From Acidithiobacillus sp. (GTDB lineage Bacteria > Pseudomonadota > Gammaproteobacteria > Acidithiobacillales > Acidithiobacillaceae), in assembly GCF_027322205.1 (NCBI RefSeq), contig NZ_DAHVHY010000006.1, positions 1-52,606 of the forward strand: 52,606 bases of DNA, written 5' to 3'. Within the stretch, counting starts at the first letter, position 1. The number at the start of each line of letters is the position of its first letter. A program made the translations under genes and the position numbers. This document shows positions 46,026 to 52,606 of the stretch, piece by piece. The notes below the pieces were generated by a model, which was given only the letters and a program-made list of their open reading frames with translations, was not told the origin of the DNA and did no database searches.

Positions 46026-46793
46026 ATGATGCGCACACGGGACGGTGAAGTGAGGATCCTGAGTGGTATGAACGGCTTCTTCCCGAATGCTTGGCGTGGC
46101 TTTGTCCGTGTTGCCATGGCCGTCGGCTTGCCACTCAGTCTAAGCGCCTGCGCATCGTTAGGGGGGCACCATGATCTCCAGCCGCTGACACCGCTGCCTA
46201 TCCCGGCGAAGCCGGAATCTCTTGCCGCGCACCCCGCCAATGGGGCTATCTGGCAGACGGGGACCAATGTTTCCCTGTTCAATGACAACCGGGCCAATCG
46301 CGTCGGTGATCTCATCACGGTGCTGATTCAGGAGAACTCCAGCGCCTCCAACAACACTAACACTGCCATCAATACTTCTGATACGTTGAGTGCGGCACTG
46401 ACCAATTTCTTTGGGATCGCCCCTGCCATTGGCAGTGTGGCGGGCAGCCCCTTCAGCCCCAGTATGGGAGCTAACAGTGCGCAGAAATATGGTGGCACTG
46501 GCGCCACCACCCAGAGTAATACCTTTACCGCGACGCTGGAGGTCACCGTGGTGCGGGTACAGGGGAATGGCAATCTGGTGATTGAGGGATCCAAAGAGGT
46601 GTTGCTGAACGGCGGGCATGAATATATCCGTGTGGCCGGGATCGTGCGGCCCGCGGATGTGACGCCGCAAAATACCATTCTCTCGACCCAGATTGCGGAT
46701 GCTCGGGTGGAATATAGTGGTAACGGTAGCATTTATTCGGCGGCGCGGATGCCTTGGATGGCGCGCTTTTTCCTGTCGTTGTGGCCGTTTTGA
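46026..46793 (+). CDS. flgH: Flagellar L-ring protein FlgH
   Basis: A 255-residue outer-membrane lipoprotein forming the L ring. The lipobox is SLSAC, with lipidated C42 counted from the ATG at 46026. An alternative ATG at 46068 would give a 27-residue signal peptide, which is closer to usual. GAGG precedes 46026, so I keep it, with some doubt. FNDNRANRVGDLITVLIQENSSASN and GNLVIEGSKEVLLNGGHEYIRVAGIVRPADVTPQNTILSTQIADARVEYSGNG are clear FlgH motifs. Confidence 0.94.
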   Translation: MMRTRDGEVRILSGMNGFFPNAWRGFVRVAMAVGLPLSLSACASLGGHHDLQPLTPLPIPAKPESLAAHPANGAIWQTGTNVSLFNDNRANRVGDLITVLIQENSSASNNTNTAINTSDTLSAALTNFFGIAPAIGSVAGSPFSPSMGANSAQKYGGTGATTQSNTFTATLEVTVVRVQGNGNLVIEGSKEVLLNGGHEYIRVAGIVRPADVTPQNTILSTQIADARVEYSGNGSIYSAARMPWMARFFLSLWPF

Positions 46794-46810
46794 CGGATAG
46801 GGTCTGAATT

Positions 46811-47938
46811 ATGGGAATGCTTCGTTGGCAACGACTCCTGCTGATCTTGATAATCATGACTCTGGCGGTCGGGTCTCTGGCCGAGGCGCACGCGGAAACG
46901 GTACGCAATCTGGTGACGATCGGTGGTGTGCGCAGCAACCAACTGGTGGGCTACGGACTGGTAGTGGGGTTGAATGGAACGGGCGATCAGGCTACTCAGG
47001 TGCCGTATACCACACAGTCCCTGCTCAACATGTTTCAACGCCTCGGCATCAATCTACCGGCTGCTGTAGCCACCAATCTGCAGCCCAAGGATGTGGCTGC
47101 TGTGATCGTGACCGCGCATCTGCCGCCTTTTGTGCAACCAGGGCAGACCATCAATGTCACGGTGTCGGCAGTCGGCAATGCCAGCAGTCTGATGGGAGGT
47201 ACTCTGCTGATGACGCCACTAAAGGGTGCGGATGGGCAGACATATGCCGTCGCCCAGGGCAATCTGATCGTCAGTGGTTTTGGGGCCAGCAGTAACGGTG
47301 CCTCGGCCCAGGTCAATGTGACGACTGCTGGTACTATCCCTAACGGGGCGAATGTGGAACGCACCGTCACCAATGGATTCGAGCAGGCAGGACCTATGAC
47401 CCTGGAACTGCATACCCCGAGTTTTACCACCGCCGCGCGGATCGCGGACGTCATCAATCAGCAACTCGGCTATGGTATTGCCGAGGCCATGAACGGCGGA
47501 GAAGTAGAAGTGCAGGCACCGGCATCCCCAGGAGCACGGGTGACCTTCCTTTCCGAGATCGAGAATCTGAATGTTACTCCGGAAACCCCGCTCGCCAGGG
47601 TGATTATTGATGCGCGTAGCGGAACTGTGGTGTTGGGCCAGAATGTGACCTTGGGCGCTTGTGCTGTCGCCCACGGTAACCTCTCGGTAACTATCTCTCA
47701 GAAATATCTGGTCAGTCAGCCGAATCCGCTGGGTGCCGGACAGACCGTAGCGGTTCCGCAAGCCAATGTGAACATTAAACAGGCTGGCGCCAAGCTTCTG
47801 ATGTTTAAGCCGGGTGTCAGTCTGGAGGCGGTTGTACGTGCCTTGAATGCGGTGGGTGCGACGCCTACCGACCTAATCGCCATATTACAGGCCATGAAGG
47901 CTGCGGGTGCACTGCATGCGCAACTGGAAGTGGTATGA
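46811..47938 (+). CDS. flgI: Flagellar P-ring protein FlgI
   Basis: A 375-residue periplasmic P-ring protein with an N-terminal signal (LLLILIIMTLAVGSLAEAHA). The core reads LVTIGGVRSNQLVGYGLVVGLNGTGDQ, LQPKDVAAVIVTAHLPPFVQPGQ and the C-terminal LEAVVRALNAVGATPTDLIAILQAMKAAGALHAQLEVV, all highly conserved in FlgI. It ends in an ATGA overlap with flgJ. Confidence 0.97.
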   Translation: MGMLRWQRLLLILIIMTLAVGSLAEAHAETVRNLVTIGGVRSNQLVGYGLVVGLNGTGDQATQVPYTTQSLLNMFQRLGINLPAAVATNLQPKDVAAVIVTAHLPPFVQPGQTINVTVSAVGNASSLMGGTLLMTPLKGADGQTYAVAQGNLIVSGFGASSNGASAQVNVTTAGTIPNGANVERTVTNGFEQAGPMTLELHTPSFTTAARIADVINQQLGYGIAEAMNGGEVEVQAPASPGARVTFLSEIENLNVTPETPLARVIIDARSGTVVLGQNVTLGACAVAHGNLSVTISQKYLVSQPNPLGAGQTVAVPQANVNIKQAGAKLLMFKPGVSLEAVVRALNAVGATPTDLIAILQAMKAAGALHAQLEVV

Positions 47939-48903
47939 GCGGCCCGATAAGTCTCGGCGCCGGTACTCAGGTGATGAACGACAACCCTAAGGCGGCATCC
48001 GTGGCAGCCAGTGATGCCCTGAGCTTCTCGGGGTTGGCGCAACTGCGCAGTGATGCGCAGGCGCATAACCCGCAGTCCATAATGGCGGTCGCTAAACAGT
48101 TTGAGGCGGTGCTGATGCAGGAAATGCTCTCGGCGATGTCTGCCACTTCATTTGGCTCCGACCTGACCGGAAAAAATGCCGGACCGATGTTTAAGTCGAT
48201 GTTCAACCAGCAGATCGCGCAAACCGTCAGTCAGGGTCAGGGGATGGGTATCGCGCAGACGCTCGCCAGGGAGATCGCCAGTCGTTACCACTTGCACTGG
48301 GGTGAAAATGGTAAGCCTGCACTGGCAGAAGCCGAAGGTGGAATGCCTGTTCCAGCGCGCAATGCTGCCCTGCAATCTCCCGCAGCCTCATCGCCCTTCT
48401 GGGCCAAACCATCGCAGGCGCTGGTTCAGCAGGCCACTGCCTTTGTCGCTGCCATCCTGCCCGCCGTGCAGACCGCAGCGCGAAAACTGGGTGTCGCGCC
48501 CAAGACCATCATTGCTCAGGCCGCGCTGGAAACCGGTTGGGGCAGCCATGTGGCGGGAAATAACCTCTTTGGTATAAAGGGGGCCGGTAGCTGGCAGGGT
48601 CCATCGGTGAGCAGTCTGACTCACGAATTTGAGGATGGCGTGAATCAGGTGGAAACGGCTGCTTTCCGCGCCTATGGCAGTTTCCGCGCCAGCGTGCAGA
48701 ATTACGCCCGTTTGTTGCTCGATAATCCGCGTTACCAGTCAGCGCTGGGGCAGGGGAATAATGTCGCGGCTTTCGCAGCGGCCCTGCAGCGGGGTGGATA
48801 TGCCAGCGATCCACAATATGCCAGCAAGCTGGTGGCTGTGGCGGGTAGCCCATTGATGGAGCAGGTGATGGCCGGGTTTCCGCAAGGCGCTGCTGGGGGC
48901 TAA
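47935..48903 (+). CDS. flgJ: Flagellar assembly muramidase FlgJ
   Basis: A 322-residue rod cap and peptidoglycan hydrolase. The N-terminal rod-binding part has AVAKQFEAVLMQEMLSAM and FKSMFNQQIAQTVSQGQGMGIA. The C-terminal glucosaminidase domain has FVAAILPAVQTAARKLGV, IIAQAALETGWGSHVAGNNLFGIK (catalytic Glu in ALETGWG) and VQNYARLLLDNPRYQSAL. The dual-domain form is the beta/gammaproteobacterial type. The start overlaps the flgI stop by four bases. Confidence 0.96.
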   Translation: MSGPISLGAGTQVMNDNPKAASVAASDALSFSGLAQLRSDAQAHNPQSIMAVAKQFEAVLMQEMLSAMSATSFGSDLTGKNAGPMFKSMFNQQIAQTVSQGQGMGIAQTLAREIASRYHLHWGENGKPALAEAEGGMPVPARNAALQSPAASSPFWAKPSQALVQQATAFVAAILPAVQTAARKLGVAPKTIIAQAALETGWGSHVAGNNLFGIKGAGSWQGPSVSSLTHEFEDGVNQVETAAFRAYGSFRASVQNYARLLLDNPRYQSALGQGNNVAAFAAALQRGGYASDPQYASKLVAVAGSPLMEQVMAGFPQGAAGG

Positions 48904-48972
48904 ACTCCGGCAGTTTTTGTGTCGTTATAACGAAGAAGTGGTGTTTCCTGCTATCGGGAGAAGGAAGACAGC

Positions 48973-49335
48973 ATGGGCGAGCATACCCCGGAACGGGATG
49001 AGCTGGAAACGGTGCAGGCGTTGACCAGCTTGCTGCAGCTACAGAAGGCATGCTTGGCGCGCGCTGACTGGGGACAAGGTTTGCCCGATTCCGAGCGGAG
49101 AAATTTTCTGGCCCGGCGTTTATTGCAGTTGCGTGCGGAAATGGTTGGTAATGCCGCACCCACTCCGGATCTGAATCAGGCGGTGCTAGGCCTGCAGGAA
49201 GCGTATAGCGAACTGGATCATGCCTTGCGCCTTGCCAGTGCCGCGCTGCGGGATGCGCTGGCGCTTCTGCAGGGGCAGAAGACCGCCGTATATGGTGATC
49301 ACGCCGGTCCGGGTCGTTCCTTGGGGAGTGCGTAA
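48973..49335 (+). CDS. Probable FlgN-like export chaperone
   Basis: A 120-residue, mostly helical protein (ALTSLLQLQKACLARADW; NFLARRLLQLRAEMVG; YSELDHALRLASAALRDALALLQG). It lies between flgJ and flgK. FlgN-type chaperones of FlgK/FlgL are small, helical and often encoded next to their clients. The sequence itself has no decisive motif, so the call rests on place, size and helical pattern. GGGAGAAGGA precedes the ATG. It ends one base before flgK. Confidence 0.5.
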   Translation: MGEHTPERDELETVQALTSLLQLQKACLARADWGQGLPDSERRNFLARRLLQLRAEMVGNAAPTPDLNQAVLGLQEAYSELDHALRLASAALRDALALLQGQKTAVYGDHAGPGRSLGSA

Positions 49336-49336
49336 G

Positions 49337-51346
49337 ATGTCGGGAATCAGCGGAATCGTCAATACAGCGCTTACGGGACTGCAGGCCGCACAAAACGCTT
49401 TGCAAGTAACCGGCAATAACATTGCCAACGTTAATACGCCCGGCTATAGCCAGGAAAATGTGGTGCAGTCTACCGCCACGCCCACTTTTGTGGGGGGGCA
49501 GTACTATGGTAACGGTACCCAGATCACGACGGTGCAGCGGAGTTACAGCGCTTTCCTGCAAGGGCAGGTGTGGTCGGCGACGGCCAGTGCGAGTGGCCAG
49601 GCCACGCTTTCGAGTTCGTTGCAGCAGGTCCTCGGGATACTCAATAACGGCGGCGTCAGTTCACAGGTCAGCCAGTTTTTTTCCGGGGTGGCGCAGGTGG
49701 CTGCCAGTCCCAGCGATATTCCCGCGCGTCAGAGTATGCTCAGTAATGCCCAGAACCTCAGTCAGACCTTTCAGTCCCTCGGTCAGCAATTAAGCAGCAT
49801 CGGCACCGGCGTCAACCAGCAAATCGGCCAGTCGGTCACCCAGATCAATGGTCTCAGCCAGCAGATCGCCCAATTGAATACACAGATCTCTACGTTACAG
49901 GGCGCGGGTAATGGTGCCGTCAACGACCTCCTCGACCAGCGCGACCAGCTCCTCACCCAGTTGAACAGCCAGGTGGGCGTGCAAGTGCTGCATCAGAACA
50001 ACAGTCAGATCAACGTCTATCTCAGTAACGGTCAGGTGCTGGTGGCGGGCAGCAAATCCTTTGACCTCAAAACCCAGCCCAGCGCTTACAACCAGCAGAC
50101 CATGGACGTCGCCTACGCCGGCAATGGTGCGAACATCAGCCATAACCTCAGCGGTGGCACCCTCGGTGGCCTGCTGCAGTTCCGCAGCCAGTCTCTCAAC
50201 CCTGCCGAGAATGGCTTGGGGCAATTGGCCGATGGCATATCGGCGGCCCTCAATGCACAGCAGGCGCAGGGGCTGAATCTCAACGGCAGCAGTGGCACGG
50301 CGCTCTTTGCTACGGGCGGTGTACAGATCTTTGCCAATCAGGCGAATGCGGGTAGTGCGACTATCAGCGGCAGCATTACCAACGGCGGCGCGCTGACCGC
50401 CTCCGATTATATTTTGACAGATGCGGGCGGTGGTAACTGGACGCTGGCGGATCGCGGCAGCGGACAGGTCGTAGCCACCACCAGCGGCAGCGTCAGCAGC
50501 GGCGTGACTACCTTGAACTTCGGAAGTTCGGGCTTCAGCATCAGCGTCTCCGGTGCCGTCTCCGGCAATAGCTTTCTCGTCGAGCCCACCCGTCTGGGCG
50601 CCAGCGGTATGCAGACCGTAATGACCGATCCCTTGGGCATCGCCGCCGCCAGCCCCTACGTCAGTAGTCCGGGGCAAGTGGTCAGCGGTAGCCTGGTCAA
50701 CACCAATCTCGGCAATATGACCCTGTCTGCGGGTCAGTATGTGAGCGGTACGGGTTCCGGTGCCGTGCTGGTCTCCGGACTGGCCAGCTTCCCGACCCCA
50801 TTGCAGGTCACCTTCACGCAGGGAGGGTCGGGCCATGCAACCGTCAGTTTTCAGATCAGTTCGGGGAGCGGGGGCGCCGGGGTGATCACCAGCGGCAGCG
50901 TGACCCTGGGCGGGTCGGGTACCAGCATCGCTATTCAGAACCCCAATCCGCCCGGCGGCTACTGGCAGGTGAATCTCAGCGGCAGTCTGGCGGCATCGGG
51001 CGACGCCTTTACCCTCAGTCCCGGCGGCGTGGGTAGTAACGGCAATGCGCAGGCCATGGCCGCGCTGGCGACCAGCAAGGTCATGAATAATGGCAGCACA
51101 ACCTTCAATGGCAGCGCGGCACAGTTGATTACGCAGGTGGCTTCTCAGGCCGGACAGGCGCAGACCAGCGCGCAAGCACAGGCGGCGGTCCTGCAGCAGG
51201 CACAGGCCTCCCAGCAGTCGGTGTCCGGGGTCAATCTCAATCAGGAGGCTGCCAACCTGATCCTCTATCAACAGGCCTTTCAGGCCGCCGCCAAAGCCAT
51301 TTCGGTGGGAAACACGCTGTTCGCGTCCCTCATTCAGGCCCTGTAA
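49337..51346 (+). CDS. flgK: Flagellar hook-associated protein 1 (FlgK)
   Basis: A 669-residue hook-filament junction protein. SGIVNTALTGLQAAQNALQVTGNNIANVNTPGYSQENV is the FlgK/FlgE-type N-terminal signature. SLGQQLSSIGTGVNQQIGQSVTQINGLSQQIAQLN and NDLLDQRDQLLTQLNSQVGV are FlgK-specific. It ends VSGVNLNQEAANLILYQQAFQAAAKAISVGNTLFASLIQAL. It is longer than E. coli FlgK (547), with extra Ser/Gly-rich central text. GGGGAG precedes the ATG at 49337; an open frame further upstream is shadow of the preceding gene. Confidence 0.96.
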   Translation: MSGISGIVNTALTGLQAAQNALQVTGNNIANVNTPGYSQENVVQSTATPTFVGGQYYGNGTQITTVQRSYSAFLQGQVWSATASASGQATLSSSLQQVLGILNNGGVSSQVSQFFSGVAQVAASPSDIPARQSMLSNAQNLSQTFQSLGQQLSSIGTGVNQQIGQSVTQINGLSQQIAQLNTQISTLQGAGNGAVNDLLDQRDQLLTQLNSQVGVQVLHQNNSQINVYLSNGQVLVAGSKSFDLKTQPSAYNQQTMDVAYAGNGANISHNLSGGTLGGLLQFRSQSLNPAENGLGQLADGISAALNAQQAQGLNLNGSSGTALFATGGVQIFANQANAGSATISGSITNGGALTASDYILTDAGGGNWTLADRGSGQVVATTSGSVSSGVTTLNFGSSGFSISVSGAVSGNSFLVEPTRLGASGMQTVMTDPLGIAAASPYVSSPGQVVSGSLVNTNLGNMTLSAGQYVSGTGSGAVLVSGLASFPTPLQVTFTQGGSGHATVSFQISSGSGGAGVITSGSVTLGGSGTSIAIQNPNPPGGYWQVNLSGSLAASGDAFTLSPGGVGSNGNAQAMAALATSKVMNNGSTTFNGSAAQLITQVASQAGQAQTSAQAQAAVLQQAQASQQSVSGVNLNQEAANLILYQQAFQAAAKAISVGNTLFASLIQAL

Positions 51347-51356
51347 GGAGATCAAC

Positions 51357-52606
51357 ATGCGTGTCAGCACTTCCGAAGTCTTTCAAAGCAGCCTGAGCGG
51401 CATGCTGAACCAGCAGAGCACGTTGAACACGCTCAGTCAGCAGCTCTCCACCGGTAATGCTTTGATCAATCCGGCGAGCAATCCGGTGGCTAATGCCCAG
51501 GTGCTCAACCTCAACAGTCAGATCGCCAATCTCGGTAGCTACCAGCAGAGTAATCAGTATGCCCAGCAGAACCTGCAACTGAGTTCCAGTACCCTGCAGG
51601 GGGTGGGTACCCTGATCAATCAGGTGCAGCAACTGGCGGTGCAGATGAATAACGCCACCATCAGTCCCAGCGATCTGCAGAATGCGGTGACCACCATGCA
51701 GGGCAACTTGCAGCAACTGGTACAGATGGCGAACACCCAGAATGCCAATGGCACCTACATGTTTGCCGGTTCGCAATCGGGTATTACGCCATTTCAATTG
51801 CAGGGTAATAACCAGGTGCAGTATTTGGGCGATTCCGGCCAAAAAACCCTGGAGATTGGACCAGGGCTGACGACGCCGGTGTCGCAGGCGGGGAATTCGG
51901 TTTTTATGAATATCCCGGCGGGGAATGGTAGTTTTACGGTGACGGCGTCCAGCGGTAACTACCAGATTCCGGTGGGTGGTACCGCCACCGATGTGGGAAC
52001 CACCACCCTAGGACCGGGAAGCGTTCTGAATCAGGCCGCCGCTAATGATCAGTTCGTGGTGAATGGCGCGCAGTATCAGGTGACGATCAGCAATAATGGC
52101 TCCAGCGGACTGACCTATAGCGTGAGCAGTGGCACGGGGCAGGTGGGCTCATCAGGCTGGAGTGGCAGTTCCGGGACGGTGGTATCCGGCAACTACACGC
52201 CGGGCCAGAGCATAGCCATACCCAGCACACCAGGAAGCAGCCCCTTTATCAGTGTGCCCACCAACGGACAGCCGGGCATCGGGCAGAGCGCTTCGTTTAC
52301 CCTTGCCGCCGCTCAGCCGCAGAGCTTGTTTCAGACCTTTAATAACCTTATCACGGCCTTTCAGGCGGGCGGAGGATCGCCGGGCGCCAACACGCAACGC
52401 GCCCAGGATATCAGCAACGTTCTCGCCAATCTCAGTCAGTCGCAAACCACCCTGCTCAGTACCCAGAGCCAGATCGGATCACAACTGCAACAGGCACAGA
52501 GTGTGCAGACGCTCAACGCCAATCTGACGGCACAGTTTCAGACCACGCAGGGCAATCTGGCTGATATCAGCTACCCGCAAGTGATTACCCAGTTTCAACA
52601 AAGCAC
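51357..52606 (+). CDS. flgL: Flagellar hook-associated protein 3 (FlgL), 3' end beyond the window
   Basis: It is open to the last base with 416 codons seen and no stop. The start is RVSTSEVFQSSLSGMLNQQSTLNTLSQQLSTGNALINPASNPVANAQVL, the FlgL/flagellin-like N-terminus. NANGTYMFAGSQSGITPF is characteristic. The C-terminal helix is under way at the edge (VLANLSQSQTTLLSTQSQIGSQL). E. coli FlgL has 317 residues, so this one is already longer. AAGGAG precedes the ATG, and it lies ten bases after flgK. Confidence 0.95.
   Translation, partial: MRVSTSEVFQSSLSGMLNQQSTLNTLSQQLSTGNALINPASNPVANAQVLNLNSQIANLGSYQQSNQYAQQNLQLSSSTLQGVGTLINQVQQLAVQMNNATISPSDLQNAVTTMQGNLQQLVQMANTQNANGTYMFAGSQSGITPFQLQGNNQVQYLGDSGQKTLEIGPGLTTPVSQAGNSVFMNIPAGNGSFTVTASSGNYQIPVGGTATDVGTTTLGPGSVLNQAAANDQFVVNGAQYQVTISNNGSSGLTYSVSSGTGQVGSSGWSGSSGTVVSGNYTPGQSIAIPSTPGSSPFISVPTNGQPGIGQSASFTLAAAQPQSLFQTFNNLITAFQAGGGSPGANTQRAQDISNVLANLSQSQTTLLSTQSQIGSQLQQAQSVQTLNANLTAQFQTTQGNLADISYPQVITQFQQS

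Noticed and set aside
49895-51370. A 491-codon minus-strand frame over flgK
   Set aside because: It is antisense to a clear FlgK and has no family features.
1-52606. CRISPR arrays, rRNA genes or a prophage
   Set aside because: No direct-repeat/spacer pattern, no rRNA-like sequence and no phage structural genes were seen.

Overview
The window reads as a chromosomal segment of a motile, moderately GC-rich gammaproteobacterium-like organism. My best guess is an Acidithiobacillus-type acidophile. That is inferred from gene order and protein character, not from any search. The core order mtnA-gyrA-serC-pheA-hisC-(aroF)-tyrA-aroA-cmk-rpsA-ihfB-lapB-pyrF resembles the Pseudomonas mtnA-gyrA-...-ihfB superoperon, but with a DAHP synthase gene inserted and tyrA and aroA unfused.

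Layout. (1) 1-2014: an ISAs1-family insertion sequence bounded by matching terminal inverted repeats. Its transposase carries an N-terminal DUF4338/DruA-like domain and is split at an A AAA AAG slippery heptamer. The element ends inside the remnant of a tyrosine-recombinase gene, next to a tRNA-Thr gene. (2) 2268-4698: rlmI-like methyltransferase and mtnA, divergently transcribed. (3) 4755-18597: gyrA followed by aromatic amino-acid biosynthesis (serC, pheA, hisC, aroF, tyrA, aroA), then cmk, rpsA, ihfB, lapB and pyrF, largely with short gaps or stop/start overlaps. (4) 18669-25628: pyrE, then the proteostasis block tig-clpP-clpX-lon, with a sigma-32-like promoter before lon, and hupB. (5) 25641-25841: tRNA-Val, tRNA-Asp and a terminator, followed by a PpiD-like chaperone that appears to lack its parvulin domain. 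(6) 27535-31050: a looser, partly AT-rich region with a DUF2147 protein, an uncertain reading frame containing an 8-copy CCGAAA repeat, lexA with a probable LexA operator, tRNA-Leu and a frameshifted DUF481 pseudogene. (7) 31098-39473: queF, smc, a zinc alcohol dehydrogenase overlapping an L,D-transpeptidase gene, a phosphoribosyltransferase and polX. (8) 39474-41342: a sparse region with a small hypothetical gene and a PilZ-domain gene. (9) 41600-52606: the flagellar rod/hook operon flgB-C-D-E-F-G-H-I-J, an FlgN-like small gene, flgK and flgL (cut by the window end), preceded by a near-consensus sigma-54 site.

How the genes work together. Block 3 couples DNA topology, serine and aromatic amino acid synthesis, CMP recycling and translation. 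Block 4 is the classic trigger factor-ClpXP-Lon-HU series. Block 9 builds the flagellar rod, P and L rings, hook and hook-filament junction, and the adjacent PilZ protein could link c-di-GMP to motility.

The most unusual feature is the DruA-like/ISAs1 transposase fusion with a candidate programmed -1 frameshift. I found no rRNA, CRISPR array, complete defence system or unmistakably new multi-gene system.
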